DNA from: Planctomycetota bacterium
GTDB lineage: Bacteria; Planctomycetota; Phycisphaerae; Sedimentisphaerales; Anaerohalosphaeraceae
NCBI GenBank assembly: GCA_029552545.1
Contig: JAKPDO010000037.1
Location: 62,001 to 126,000, forward strand
Length of the DNA: 64,000 bases
Reading direction: 5' to 3'
The notes under the pieces are model-generated. The model did no database searches and was not told the DNA's origin. It was given only the letters and a program-made list of their open reading frames with translations. The translations under genes and the position numbers were made by a program. Below, piece after piece: positions 47,298-55,297 of the stretch (its first letter is position 1; every line of letters begins with the position of its first letter).

Positions 47298-47326
47298 ACT
47301 ATAGAAAGGCGAACAAGTAATGTCAA
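47298..47326 (-). promoter_or_regulatory. Strong promoter of the pseudopilin-symporter-epimerase-phosphorylase operon
   Basis: On the minus strand a consensus TTGACA (47326-47321), a 17-base spacer and TATAGT (47303-47298), about 63 bases before the ATG. Operator copy 2 sits 5 bases upstream of the -35. Confidence 0.75.
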
Positions 47327-47331
47327 TAAAA

Positions 47332-47351
47332 AATATTTGCGTTAATATTTG
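47332..47351. promoter_or_regulatory. LacI-type operator copy 2
   Basis: AATATTTGCGTTAATATTTG, one base different from copy 1. It lies immediately upstream of the -35 of the mannan operon promoter rather than over or downstream of it. Confidence 0.75.
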
Positions 47352-47541
47352 CCCTTCCCTTTCTATTTGCTGCTCAGCCCCTTCCGCCGCCGGGGGAAAG
47401 CCTGTCTTTCTGACATCATATACTCAAATCTGCCTTGCACGTAAGTAATTGAAAAAGAAAACATTATATATCTTTCCTTCTCAAAAAGAACCGTTGTCAA
47501 GACAATACACCTCCTCTATGTCCTGATATGTTGTTTCTACT

Positions 47542-47561
47542 TTTGCGGTAAAATCCGCAAA
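47542..47561. promoter_or_regulatory. Inverted repeat ahead of the lacI-type gene
   Basis: TTTGCGG, six bases, CCGCAAA: perfect 7-bp arms with a TTTGCG core as in the operator copies but wider spacing. It could be an autoregulatory site of the regulator about 90 bases before its ATG. Confidence 0.4.
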
Positions 47562-47653
47562 TTTCCTCAAATAGTTGTTTGCCAAAAAACGATAAATCGA
47601 TAGGATATTCAAGAGAATCTGAAATCATGTACCCAGGAGGATATCCAAGTACA

Positions 47654-48688
47654 ATGAAACCGAGGACACAAGTCAGCTTAAAACAAATCGCCGCCGAAAC
47701 CAACCTGTCTATTTCAACGGTCTCCCGCGTCCTGCGCAACAAAGGGGAAATCTCTGAAGAAACCCGACAAAAAGTCCTTGAGTGCGCCAAAAAACTCAAT
47801 TACCGCCCCAATCTTCTCATCCAGGGAATCCAGACGGGACGAACCGGAAACATCGGCATTATGGTTCCCCCTTTCGATGAACACTGGTCCCGCGTTATCG
47901 AAGGCATTCACGATACCCTCGTCGAATACGACTATGCCGGGATTATGCTCTGGGACAGCTGCTTCGGCAAAATCCTCTCTCAGAAAGAAAAAGAAGCTTT
48001 TATGCTCAAACAAATGCACCGTCTCATCGACCGCCGGGTGGACGGCGTCATCCTCTGGCCCCGCGTCAGCGAAGTGTACGGAGCGCATTTGGATGAACTC
48101 GAATCCAGAAATCTTCCTGTCGTCACCATCGATCACGAACTGGATTTTTCAGACTCCGTCATCACGGATGAACGGCTCGGTGCTGAACTGGTCGCCCAGC
48201 ACCTTTATCAGCTCGGCCACCGGCGCATTGCTCATCTGTCCGGCCATCAGGAGTGGACCTGGGCCAAACTCCGCCGTCGCTACTTCGAAGAAGCCCTCTC
48301 CGCCTACCCTGATGTCACCTACATCCTCCAGGTCGGCTCCGACTTCGTCGAGGAAATTCCCCCGCTTATCCGTCAGATGCTCGAAAAAAGACCTACTGCC
48401 GTCTTCTCCTTCTCCGACTGGGCCGCATTCGAAATCTATAAAGTCGCCGCCGAAATGGGGCTGCGCATCCCCGAAGACCTGTCCGTCGTCGGCTACAGCG
48501 ACTCCAACAAATTTACCCAGCTAATCCCGCCTCCTTTGACTACCGTGCGTCAAAAATCCCGGCAGATCGGCATCGAAGCCGCCCGCATCCTGATGGAGCG
48601 GCTCAGCGGCAAAGAAAAATCCGCCAAGCGAGTCCGTACGGTTATTGACTGCGAACTGGTCATACGAAAATCCACTCGTGCCATTTAA
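47654..48688 (+). CDS. LacI family transcriptional regulator of the mannan locus
   Basis: 344 residues. N-terminal helix-turn-helix and hinge: VSLKQIAAETNLSISTVSRVLRNKGEISEETRQKVLECAKKLNYRPN. Periplasmic-binding-protein-like sensor domain about 65-340 (GNIGIMVPPFDEHWSRVIEGIHDTL, VVTIDHELDF, LYQLGHRRIAHLSGH, DLSVVGYSD, PPLTTVRQKSRQIGIEAARIL). The start at 47654 gives the standard N-terminus, but AGGAGG is 13 bases away, which is long; ATG 47627 is the alternative. Located between the mannan operon and the alpha-galactosidase, near four copies of a CG-centred operator, it is the obvious regulator. The effector is probably a manno-oligosaccharide or galactose. Confidence 0.9.
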   Translation: MKPRTQVSLKQIAAETNLSISTVSRVLRNKGEISEETRQKVLECAKKLNYRPNLLIQGIQTGRTGNIGIMVPPFDEHWSRVIEGIHDTLVEYDYAGIMLWDSCFGKILSQKEKEAFMLKQMHRLIDRRVDGVILWPRVSEVYGAHLDELESRNLPVVTIDHELDFSDSVITDERLGAELVAQHLYQLGHRRIAHLSGHQEWTWAKLRRRYFEEALSAYPDVTYILQVGSDFVEEIPPLIRQMLEKRPTAVFSFSDWAAFEIYKVAAEMGLRIPEDLSVVGYSDSNKFTQLIPPPLTTVRQKSRQIGIEAARILMERLSGKEKSAKRVRTVIDCELVIRKSTRAI

Positions 48689-48697
48689 AAATCTTTC

Positions 48698-48726
48698 TTG
48701 CTCTCTCCGGCAAAACTCGTTATAAA
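48698..48726 (+). promoter_or_regulatory. Promoter of the GH27 gene
   Basis: TTGCTC (48698-48703), a 17-base spacer and TATAAA (48721-48726), 34 bases before the ATG. The operator half-site follows the -10, a repressing position. Confidence 0.65.
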
Positions 48727-48736
48727 AACAAATGAA

Positions 48737-48754
48737 AATATTTGCGTAAGGAGT
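48737..48754. promoter_or_regulatory. LacI-type operator copy 3 (left half conserved)
   Basis: AATATTTGCGTAAGGAGT: left half identical to the other copies, right half replaced by the AAGGAG ribosome site of the GH27 gene. It lies about 10 bases downstream of the -10. Confidence 0.55.
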
Positions 48755-48760
48755 TTTGCC

Positions 48761-49939
48761 ATGAAAACTGTTCTTCCTGTTTTCTTTGTCTGCGGTTTGC
48801 TGTCCATCACGGCGGCTCAGAAATTTGAAGGGCTGGCCCCGACTCCCCCGATGGGCTGGAACACCTGGAATACCTTTGCCGGCAACATCAGCGAATCCCT
48901 TATCAAAGAAACCGCTCAGGCCATGATTGATTCCGGAATGCAGAAGGCTGGCTACATCTATATCATCATCGATGACTGCTGGAGCGCCAAAGAACGCGAT
49001 GCCAACGGAAACCTTATTGCCGACCCCGCCAAATTCCCAAGCGGGATGAAAGCCCTCGGAGACTGGCTCCACGAAAAAGGATTTAAGTTCGGTATTTACG
49101 GCTGTGCCGGACGAAAAACCTGCGGCGGCTACCCGGGCGGACGCGGCCATGAATTCCAGGACGCCCGAACCTATGCCTCCTGGGGCGTGGACTATCTCAA
49201 ATACGATTGGTGTGAAACCGGAACCGCCGATGCCCGCGAAACCTACAAAATTATGCGGGACGCCCTCTATGCCGCCGGACGCCCCATCGTTTTCAGTATG
49301 TGCGAATGGGGCCAAAACAAACCTTGGGAATGGGCACAGGAGGTCGCCCACCTCTGGCGAACCACCGGCGACATCGGCCCCTGCTGGGACTGCAAACCCA
49401 AAAAAGAATGGGAAAACAGCATCAAAAGCATCCTCGACCGGCAAGTCGGTCTCGAAAAATACGCCGGCCCCGACCACTGGAACGACCCGGACATGCTCCA
49501 GGTCGGCTGTGAAGGACTCTCCCTCGAAGAATCCCGCTCCCATTTTACCCTGTGGTGCATCCTGGCCGCCCCTCTCATTGCAGGCAATGACGTCCGGAAT
49601 ATGAACCCGGAAATTCGAGACATTCTCACCTGCCGAGAGGCCATTGCCGTCAATCAGGACCCGCTCGGCAAACAGGGCTTCCGAGTCTTCTGTGCCCCTG
49701 AAAAAGAAATCTGGGCCAAAGAATTGTCCAACGGAGACTGGGCGGTCTGCCTGCTTAATCCCGCCATTCAGCCCGCCGAAATGACCCTCCCGTGGAAAGA
49801 CCTGACGTTCCTCAAAGGCACCTTCCGCGTTCGAAACATCTGGAGCAAAAAAGACCTCGGCACCACCGAAGAGACCTTCCGCGGAAAAATTGCCCCCCAC
49901 GGGGTGGCCTTCTTCCGACTGAGCCCTATCACCCCGTAA
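48761..49939 (+). CDS. GH27 alpha-galactosidase
   Basis: 392 residues from an ATG with AAGGAG 7 bases upstream; signal peptide 1-19. Family signatures: LAPTPPMGWNTWNTFAGNI, YIYIIIDDCWSAKERDANGN, FKFGIYGCAGRKTCGGYPG, nucleophile D149 in VDYLKYDWCE, and the acid/base region GPDHWNDPDMLQVG. A C-terminal beta-sandwich covers about 310-392. It removes alpha-1,6-galactose side chains from galactomannan, clearing the backbone for GH26/GH113. It lies 72 bases after the regulator gene on the same strand and has its own promoter and operator copy. Confidence 0.94.
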   Translation: MKTVLPVFFVCGLLSITAAQKFEGLAPTPPMGWNTWNTFAGNISESLIKETAQAMIDSGMQKAGYIYIIIDDCWSAKERDANGNLIADPAKFPSGMKALGDWLHEKGFKFGIYGCAGRKTCGGYPGGRGHEFQDARTYASWGVDYLKYDWCETGTADARETYKIMRDALYAAGRPIVFSMCEWGQNKPWEWAQEVAHLWRTTGDIGPCWDCKPKKEWENSIKSILDRQVGLEKYAGPDHWNDPDMLQVGCEGLSLEESRSHFTLWCILAAPLIAGNDVRNMNPEIRDILTCREAIAVNQDPLGKQGFRVFCAPEKEIWAKELSNGDWAVCLLNPAIQPAEMTLPWKDLTFLKGTFRVRNIWSKKDLGTTEETFRGKIAPHGVAFFRLSPITP

Positions 49940-49957
49940 ATTCATACGGGCAAAAGA

Positions 49958-50836
49958 TTATTTCGTATTTCTTCCGGGAATATAGCCCCGAACAAGAAAC
50001 TTAAAATCATCCGAGTTTGTATTCGTATAGGAAAACCACGTCCGTTTGGGATCGGCCGCCGACGCAATAATATCCGGGTCCGTCCAGGTATGAATCTCTC
50101 CATGCCCGTCTGCATAGCCGAAGCCGCTGCGTTTGCGATGCCAAATCGCCAGCGTATCACTCTGCGGGGGCGTCCGCTCCATCAAAAAGTTCCAGCTGCC
50201 CATCAGCCAGCCCCGGTTGTCCGTGGATTCAATAAAGACAAACTTAGAACCCGGCAGAACAATGTCCGTCATCTTCTTGACAGCCCGCCGGTCATTGGTC
50301 GGGTTCCACGCATTCAGCATATCCGAAACGGAATAACTGCAGTAGGAATAATTGTCCGGATACGGATTGGCATCCTGACCGCTCAGCCCGTTCGGCACCA
50401 GAATTCGGCTCAAATCCCCCGGACAATGGTAGGCCGCCGGGTCGCCCACATAATCAAAAAGAGCTCCTCGCATAATCCCCAGCTTCTTATGCTCCAGGGT
50501 AGGAGGACAAGGGGCCTGCGACGGCTCCCCCATATAATGATAGGTTTCATCCTGCGGACAGTCCACCCAATACGGCTGACGGTTCCCGAGGGTTCTCAAA
50601 TCCAGCCCCTGCTGACCGGGATAGCGGGGGACATCTCCATTCACCAGCTTGGACTGATTATTGTTCGCATAGGAATGATAGGCCTTCGAAAGTCCATTCA
50701 GGTTCGCCAGGCAAACCGCCATATGCGCCTGAATCCTTGCCCCTTTCAATGCCGGAATAATAATCGAAACCAGAAGCGACAGGATGGCAATCACCACCAG
50801 CAATTCGATCAGCGTAAATGCTGTCCGAATCTTCAT
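49958..50836 (-). CDS. Pseudopilin-like secreted protein under operator copy 4
   Basis: 292 residues from an ATG with AAGGGG upstream (the longer in-frame start at 50869 is less likely). Prepilin leader MKIRTAFTLIELLVVIAIL with F after the short basic head, then IIIPALKGARIQAHMAVCLANLNGL as in DUF1559-type pseudopilins. It ends with the H-X-DG-like segment FGYADGHGEIHTW. Convergent with the GH27 gene. It shares domain type and control geometry with the pseudopilin at 46363-47235. Confidence 0.82.
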   Translation of the reverse strand: MKIRTAFTLIELLVVIAILSLLVSIIIPALKGARIQAHMAVCLANLNGLSKAYHSYANNNQSKLVNGDVPRYPGQQGLDLRTLGNRQPYWVDCPQDETYHYMGEPSQAPCPPTLEHKKLGIMRGALFDYVGDPAAYHCPGDLSRILVPNGLSGQDANPYPDNYSYCSYSVSDMLNAWNPTNDRRAVKKMTDIVLPGSKFVFIESTDNRGWLMGSWNFLMERTPPQSDTLAIWHRKRSGFGYADGHGEIHTWTDPDIIASAADPKRTWFSYTNTNSDDFKFLVRGYIPGRNTK

Positions 50837-50883
50837 ACCTACCCCTTTCCCACTCAGTCGCTTCCTCATCTCCCGCAGGATTC

Positions 50884-50912
50884 ACTTTACACAGACCGAA
50901 AGAAAAAATCAA
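50884..50912 (-). promoter_or_regulatory. Promoter of the second pseudopilin gene
   Basis: On the minus strand TTGATT (50912-50907), a 17-base spacer and TAAAGT (50889-50884), about 48 bases before the ATG; operator copy 4 starts 4 bases upstream of the -35. Confidence 0.55.
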
Positions 50913-50916
50913 TATT

Positions 50917-50936
50917 AATATTTGCGAAAATACTTG
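50917..50936. promoter_or_regulatory. LacI-type operator copy 4
   Basis: AATATTTGCGAAAATACTTG. It keeps the AATATTTGCG left half, the AATA core of the right half and the terminal TTG. Confidence 0.7.
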
Positions 50937-50958
50937 CACTGAAAATTTTTCGCTTTCC

Positions 50959-50987
50959 TTGCTCCAAATCAAATCCTTCCCTATAAT
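50959..50987 (+). promoter_or_regulatory. Promoter of the superoxide reductase gene
   Basis: TTGCTC (50959-50964), a 17-base spacer and consensus TATAAT (50982-50987), about 54 bases before the ATG. Confidence 0.65.
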
Positions 50988-51041
50988 ATCTCCAATTCGT
51001 ACCGGAACCGGAGAAAACTTTTTTCGAGAAAGGATTCACAG

Positions 51042-51437
51042 ATGGCACGCCTAACGGAACAAGTCCAAACCGCCGATTGGAAAAGTGAAAAGCACGTACC
51101 CGTAATCGAAGCCCCTGACAAGGTCAAAGCAGACGAAATCTTCCGTGTCACCGTCAGCATCGGAAAAGAAATTGCCCACCCGAACAAAACCGAACACCAT
51201 ATCCGGTGGATTTCCCTCTATTATCAGGAAAACGGAGGCAAATATCCCCGCCAGGCAGCCCATGTTGAGTTTACCTGCCATGGTGAATCGATCGAAGGTC
51301 CGGACAAAGGCCCCTTGTTTACCCATCATGAGGCCACAGCCGCATTGAAAATCTCGAAATCCGGCACCTTATACGCTCTGGCTTACTGCAACATTCACGG
51401 TCTCTGGCAGTCGGAAAAACCCATAACGGTTGTCTAA
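51042..51437 (+). CDS. sorA: Superoxide reductase (neelaredoxin type)
   Basis: 131 residues, the single-domain SOR without the N-terminal desulforedoxin domain. Iron ligands and active-site residues: E16-K17-H18 (EKHVPVIE), H46, H52 (TEHHIRWI), and C116/H119 (AYCNIHGLW). It reduces superoxide to hydrogen peroxide without making oxygen, a trait of anaerobes and microaerophiles. It stands alone, with AGAAAGGA upstream and a good promoter. Confidence 0.93.
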   Translation: MARLTEQVQTADWKSEKHVPVIEAPDKVKADEIFRVTVSIGKEIAHPNKTEHHIRWISLYYQENGGKYPRQAAHVEFTCHGESIEGPDKGPLFTHHEATAALKISKSGTLYALAYCNIHGLWQSEKPITVV

Positions 51438-51484
51438 AGAACCGCCTTTCCTTTCCAAAAGAGACGCAAGCAGGGATTCTCTGG

Positions 51485-51540
51485 TTGACAATCAGAGAAA
51501 AGGTGGATACTTTTTTCACTTTACGGCCTCTTCAGGCCGT
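51485..51540 (+). promoter_or_regulatory. Candidate promoter and hairpin between SOR and IDH genes
   Basis: TTGACA at 51485-51490 with a weak -10 about 15 bases on (GATACT, 51506-51511), followed by a hairpin ACGGCCT-CTTC-AGGCCGT (51523-51540) and TTTCT. It could be the SOR terminator, an IDH leader hairpin, or both; I cannot decide. Confidence 0.4.
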
Positions 51541-51600
51541 TTCTAAATGCATCCAGACTTACAGAATACGTTTAGAAACGATAGAAAAAGGGAGTTTCGA

Positions 51601-52683
51601 ATGCCGAAAGTAACATTGATTAAAGGGGATGGAACAGGTCCCGAATTGGCCGAAGCAGCACGGCGATGCATCGATGCCCTCGGGGCCCCTATCGAATGGG
51701 ATATTCAGGAAGCCGGCACGGACATTATGGCAACGGCCGGTACCCCTTTGCCGGAAGCAACGATTGAATCCCTTCGAAAAAACGGCATCGGGCTCAAGGC
51801 CCCGATTACCACTCCGGTCGGGACCGGTTTCCGCTCGGTTAATGTCCACCTTCGCCAGCTCTTTGACCTGTATGCCTGCGTTCGTCCCTGCAAATCGTAT
51901 CCGGGGGTCCGCAGCCGATATGAAAACATTGACCTGGTTGTTATCCGGGAAAATACGGAAGACCTCTATGCCGGCATCGAATTCGAAAAAGGAAACCGGG
52001 AAACCCTCGAACTGATTGACTGGCTGAACAAGCACAGCAAAAGAAAAATCGGCCCCAACGCCGGCATCAGCATCAAACCTATTTCCGTAGAAGGAACCCA
52101 GCGTATCGTTCGGTTTGCCTTTGAATATGCCCGGAAAATGAACCGAAAAAAGGTTACTTCCGTCCACAAAGCCAACATTATGAAACACACCGACGGTCTG
52201 TGGCTGGAAGTAAGCCGGCAGGTCGCCGCCGAGTACCCTGACATCGAATTTGAAGACCGAATCGTGGACAACATGTGCATGCAGCTGGTGCAAAAACCCG
52301 AACTGTATGATGTGATTGTCCTGCCGAATCTGTACGGAGACATCATCAGCGACCTGTGCGCCGGACTGGTCGGCGGGCTGGGTGTGGCCCCGGGAGCCAA
52401 CATCGGTGAAAAGGGAGCAATTTTTGAAGCGACACACGGCAGCGCCCCCAAATACAAAGGACTCAACAAAGTCAATCCCACCGCGCTGATTCTCAGCGGA
52501 ATGCTGATGCTCCGGCATCTGGGATTCACAAAAGAAGCCGATAAACTCGAACAAGCCGTCGCGGCCGTCATCGCGGAAGGCAAAGAGGTCACGTACGACC
52601 TTAAGCCCGACCGGGATGACCCGACTGCCGTCGGTACCCAGCAGATGGCCGACGCCATTATTCGAAAAATCCGCAGAGGATAG
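51601..52683 (+). CDS. NAD-dependent isocitrate dehydrogenase family protein
   Basis: 360 residues from ATG 51601 with GGGAG 6 bases upstream. Beta-decarboxylating dehydrogenase fold: [115 protein letters not shown] and [35 protein letters not shown] with the downstream coenzyme loop points to NAD-type isocitrate dehydrogenase; isopropylmalate or homoisocitrate dehydrogenase are close alternatives. It precedes lpxK by 23 bases, possibly cotranscribed by chance. Confidence 0.87.
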   Translation: MPKVTLIKGDGTGPELAEAARRCIDALGAPIEWDIQEAGTDIMATAGTPLPEATIESLRKNGIGLKAPITTPVGTGFRSVNVHLRQLFDLYACVRPCKSYPGVRSRYENIDLVVIRENTEDLYAGIEFEKGNRETLELIDWLNKHSKRKIGPNAGISIKPISVEGTQRIVRFAFEYARKMNRKKVTSVHKANIMKHTDGLWLEVSRQVAAEYPDIEFEDRIVDNMCMQLVQKPELYDVIVLPNLYGDIISDLCAGLVGGLGVAPGANIGEKGAIFEATHGSAPKYKGLNKVNPTALILSGMLMLRHLGFTKEADKLEQAVAAVIAEGKEVTYDLKPDRDDPTAVGTQQMADAIIRKIRRG

Positions 52684-52706
52684 TCCGTGGATTTGAGGGA
52701 ACCGGT

Positions 52707-53780
52707 TTGAACGAAACGGCATTTCGTCAACTTGTTTCCGGCAAAGTCAAGGGAGCAGGACCGGCCCTCCTCCGAACAGTACTCAGAGCGGCCTCTTGCC
52801 CTTACGGCTGGGCGGTTTCCGTTCGAAACCGGCTGTATGACCGGGGACGGCTGGCATCGTATTCCGTACCCTGCACCGTTGTCAGCATCGGGAACCTCAC
52901 AACCGGCGGCACCGGAAAAACCCCGCTGGTAATCTGGCTGGCCAATCAGCTCCTGGCGAAGGGCCGTTCCTGTGTCATTCTCACACGCGGATATCGAACC
53001 GCCCCGGATCGCTTTTCCGATGAACCGGCTCTGCTGGCCAAGGCCTGCGGCGGTGCAGAAGTTCTCGTCAACCCCGACCGAGTCCAGGCGGCTCGAAAGG
53101 CCGTCGAAAAATATCATCCGGACATTCTTCTCCTCGACGACGGCTTCCAGCATCGGCGTCTGCGCAGAGACCTTGATATTCTGGCCGTAGACGCCTCCTG
53201 TCCGTTTGGGTACGGCAGACTGCTGCCGGCCGGTCTCCTGCGGGAACCTGTTTCCTCCGTCCGCCGCGCGCACATCGCCGTGATCACACGGTTTGACCTG
53301 GCCACGGAAAAACAGATTGCCGACATCGAACAAACCCTCCGCCGATTTCAGCCGAACCTGGCTATTTTTCACGCCGTCCATAAGCAGCGGCAGGCCCGCA
53401 CGTTTCAGGGCCGCTCCATTCCGGTTGAACAGCTGGCGGGAAAAAAGACTTTTGTCTTCTGCGGCATCGGCAACCCGACCGCATTCCTCCGCAGTCTCGA
53501 GTCCCTCGGCATTATCGTATCCGGTCGGTTCCTCTTCGAAGATCATCACCCCTATACGCCGGATGATATGGATGTAATTCTTCGCCAGGCGCGCAAAAGC
53601 AATGCGGATGCAATTCTGACCACCGAAAAAGACTGGGTCAAAACCGCCCTTCTGATCGGGCAGGAGGAACCCATTCCTTTTTATTATCTTCCGGTTGAAC
53701 TGGAATTTCTGACAGACCCGGAACCGATTGTTCGTGCCGTTCTCAGACAAATTGAAGCCAAATATCAGGAGCAGAAATGA
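52707..53780 (+). CDS. lpxK: Tetraacyldisaccharide 4'-kinase
   Basis: 357 residues from a TTG with GAGGGA 6 bases upstream. P-loop VSIGNLTTGGTGKTPLVIWLANQL, then ILTRGYR, DEPALLAKACGG, ILLLDDGFQHRRLRRDLDILAVDA and FEDHHPYTPDD. It phosphorylates lipid A disaccharide at the 4' position on the inner membrane, showing that this organism makes lipid A. Its stop overlaps hldE by 4 bases, opening the LPS core operon. Confidence 0.93.
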   Translation: MNETAFRQLVSGKVKGAGPALLRTVLRAASCPYGWAVSVRNRLYDRGRLASYSVPCTVVSIGNLTTGGTGKTPLVIWLANQLLAKGRSCVILTRGYRTAPDRFSDEPALLAKACGGAEVLVNPDRVQAARKAVEKYHPDILLLDDGFQHRRLRRDLDILAVDASCPFGYGRLLPAGLLREPVSSVRRAHIAVITRFDLATEKQIADIEQTLRRFQPNLAIFHAVHKQRQARTFQGRSIPVEQLAGKKTFVFCGIGNPTAFLRSLESLGIIVSGRFLFEDHHPYTPDDMDVILRQARKSNADAILTTEKDWVKTALLIGQEEPIPFYYLPVELEFLTDPEPIVRAVLRQIEAKYQEQK

Positions 53781-55297
53781 GTTTTGCACACTTGCTGAAA
53801 ACCGTAACCCATCTGGGCTCTCCGACGGTGCTGCTGGCCGGCGACTTTATGCTCGACAGTTATATCTACGGCGATGCTCTTCGCATCAGTCCCGAAGCCC
53901 CTGTGCAGGTTCTGAAAGTGGTGGACCGGCAGTACTGTCCGGGCGGGGCTGCCTCCGTCGCCGCCGACATTACGACCCTCGAAGCCCGCTGCCTGTGCAT
54001 TGGAACGGTGGGAGACGACAACGAAGGACGCCGCCTGCTCGAACTGCTCAGCCGCCTCAACGCCGACTGCTCCGGCCTGCTGACCGTCCGCGACCGGCCT
54101 ACCATCAGCAAACAGCGCATCATCGGGCTGGCGCAGCACCGCCACCGTCAGCAGCTGCTCCGCATCGATGACGAGTGCACCAATCCGTACACCCCAATCC
54201 AATACGAACAGCTTTTCGACTTGTTCCGGCGGCAGCTGACATCCTGCGATGTCGTTTGCCTCCAGGACTACAACAAAGGGCTGCTTGTCCCGGACTTTTG
54301 CCGTCGGCTGATTGAAGCCGCTCGAAAAGCGGGGAAAAAAGTTCTCGTCGATCCTCCGCTTCAGTCCGACTATTCCAAATTCACCGGCGCCACCGTCATC
54401 ACCCCCAACCGCAAAGAAACCGCCGCGGCCGTCGGATTTCCCATCGAAACCATTGACGATGCCGCCCGGGCTGCCGCTTTGCTTCACGAGCAGCTTCAGC
54501 TCGAAGCCGTCGTCATCACCCTCGACAAAGAAGGGGCCTACCTTCGCACCGATGACATCGACCAGCACATTCCCACCGTGCCGCGCGTTGTCTACGATGT
54601 CACCGGAGCCGGCGATATGATGCTGGCCGTTCTGGCCGTCACCCTCGCCGCCGGCTGCGACTGGATTACCGCCCTGCAGATTGCCAACATCGCCGCCGGC
54701 CTCGAAGTGGAAAAATTCGGTGTGGCCACCGTCTCCATCGACGAAATCGTCAATGAAATCATTTCCCGCTCCAAAGGCAAGACCGGCAAAATCCGCGACG
54801 ACTGGTCCGTCCTTCTCAAAGAGCTCCAGCTGCGCCGCCGGCAGAAAGAAACCATCGTCTTTACCAACGGCTGCTTTGACGTGCTCCATCGCGGCCATAT
54901 CGAGTACCTGAATTTCTGCAGGCAGCAGGGAGATGTTGTAGTCGTCGGCCTGAACTCCGATGCCTCCGTGCGGGCCCTCAAAGGTCCGGACCGACCCATC
55001 AACAACCAGCATGACCGAGCCGCCGTCCTGGCCGCTCTTGAATCGGTCGATTATGTAGTCTTTTTCGACGACCTTGACCCCCTGCGGCTCATTCAGCAAA
55101 TCCGTCCCGATGTCCTGGTCAAGGGCGCCGACTGGGCTCAAAAAGGGGTTGTCGGGCGGGAATTCGTCGAATCCTACGGAGGGGTCGTAAAACTGGCACC
55201 TCTGGTTGAAGGCAAAAGCTCCACAAACATCATTCAGCAAATCCGCAGCGGCCAGGCCGGCAGCCGGCAGGAGGCAACCCCTCATGACGCAGAATAA
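53777..55297 (+). CDS. hldE: Bifunctional heptose-7-phosphate kinase / heptose-1-phosphate adenylyltransferase
   Basis: 506 residues, two domains. PfkB-like kinase about 1-330 (VLLAGDFMLDSYIYGDALRISPEAPVQVL, GGAASVAADI, VLVDPPLQSDYSKFTGATVITPNRKE, DVTGAGDMMLAVLA). Cytidylyltransferase-like domain about 350-490 (IVFTNGCFDVLHRGHIEYLNFCRQQGD, VVGLNSDASVRALKGPDRPIN, VKGADW). It phosphorylates heptose-7-P at C1 and later adenylates heptose-1-P to ADP-heptose. gmhB, overlapping by 14 bases, encodes the phosphatase acting between the two steps. Confidence 0.94.
   Translation: MSFAHLLKTVTHLGSPTVLLAGDFMLDSYIYGDALRISPEAPVQVLKVVDRQYCPGGAASVAADITTLEARCLCIGTVGDDNEGRRLLELLSRLNADCSGLLTVRDRPTISKQRIIGLAQHRHRQQLLRIDDECTNPYTPIQYEQLFDLFRRQLTSCDVVCLQDYNKGLLVPDFCRRLIEAARKAGKKVLVDPPLQSDYSKFTGATVITPNRKETAAAVGFPIETIDDAARAAALLHEQLQLEAVVITLDKEGAYLRTDDIDQHIPTVPRVVYDVTGAGDMMLAVLAVTLAAGCDWITALQIANIAAGLEVEKFGVATVSIDEIVNEIISRSKGKTGKIRDDWSVLLKELQLRRRQKETIVFTNGCFDVLHRGHIEYLNFCRQQGDVVVVGLNSDASVRALKGPDRPINNQHDRAAVLAALESVDYVVFFDDLDPLRLIQQIRPDVLVKGADWAQKGVVGREFVESYGGVVKLAPLVEGKSSTNIIQQIRSGQAGSRQEATPHDAE

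Larger units (their letters stand above)
47236..47653. other. Divergent control region between the mannan operon and lacI
   Basis: 418 bases without a credible ORF. It contains a strong minus-strand promoter and operator copy 2 (listed separately), a short palindrome TTGTC-AA-GACAA near 47494-47505 and the inverted repeat at 47542-47561 ahead of the regulator gene. Confidence 0.65.

Noticed and set aside
47494..47505. TTGTC-AA-GACAA palindrome as an operator for the regulator gene
   Set aside because: Arms of five bases are expected by chance at this scale and the motif does not recur at other control regions of the locus.
48521..49945. 474-codon open frame antisense to the GH27 gene
   Set aside because: The GH27 catalytic motifs are on the plus strand; the antisense product has no recognisable domain.
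51966..53789. 607-codon open frame antisense to the IDH and lpxK genes
   Set aside because: It crosses two well-supported plus-strand genes and shows no domain.
53765..55285. 506-codon open frame antisense to hldE
   Set aside because: It is an almost exact shadow of hldE, produced by codon bias; hldE motifs on the plus strand are unambiguous.
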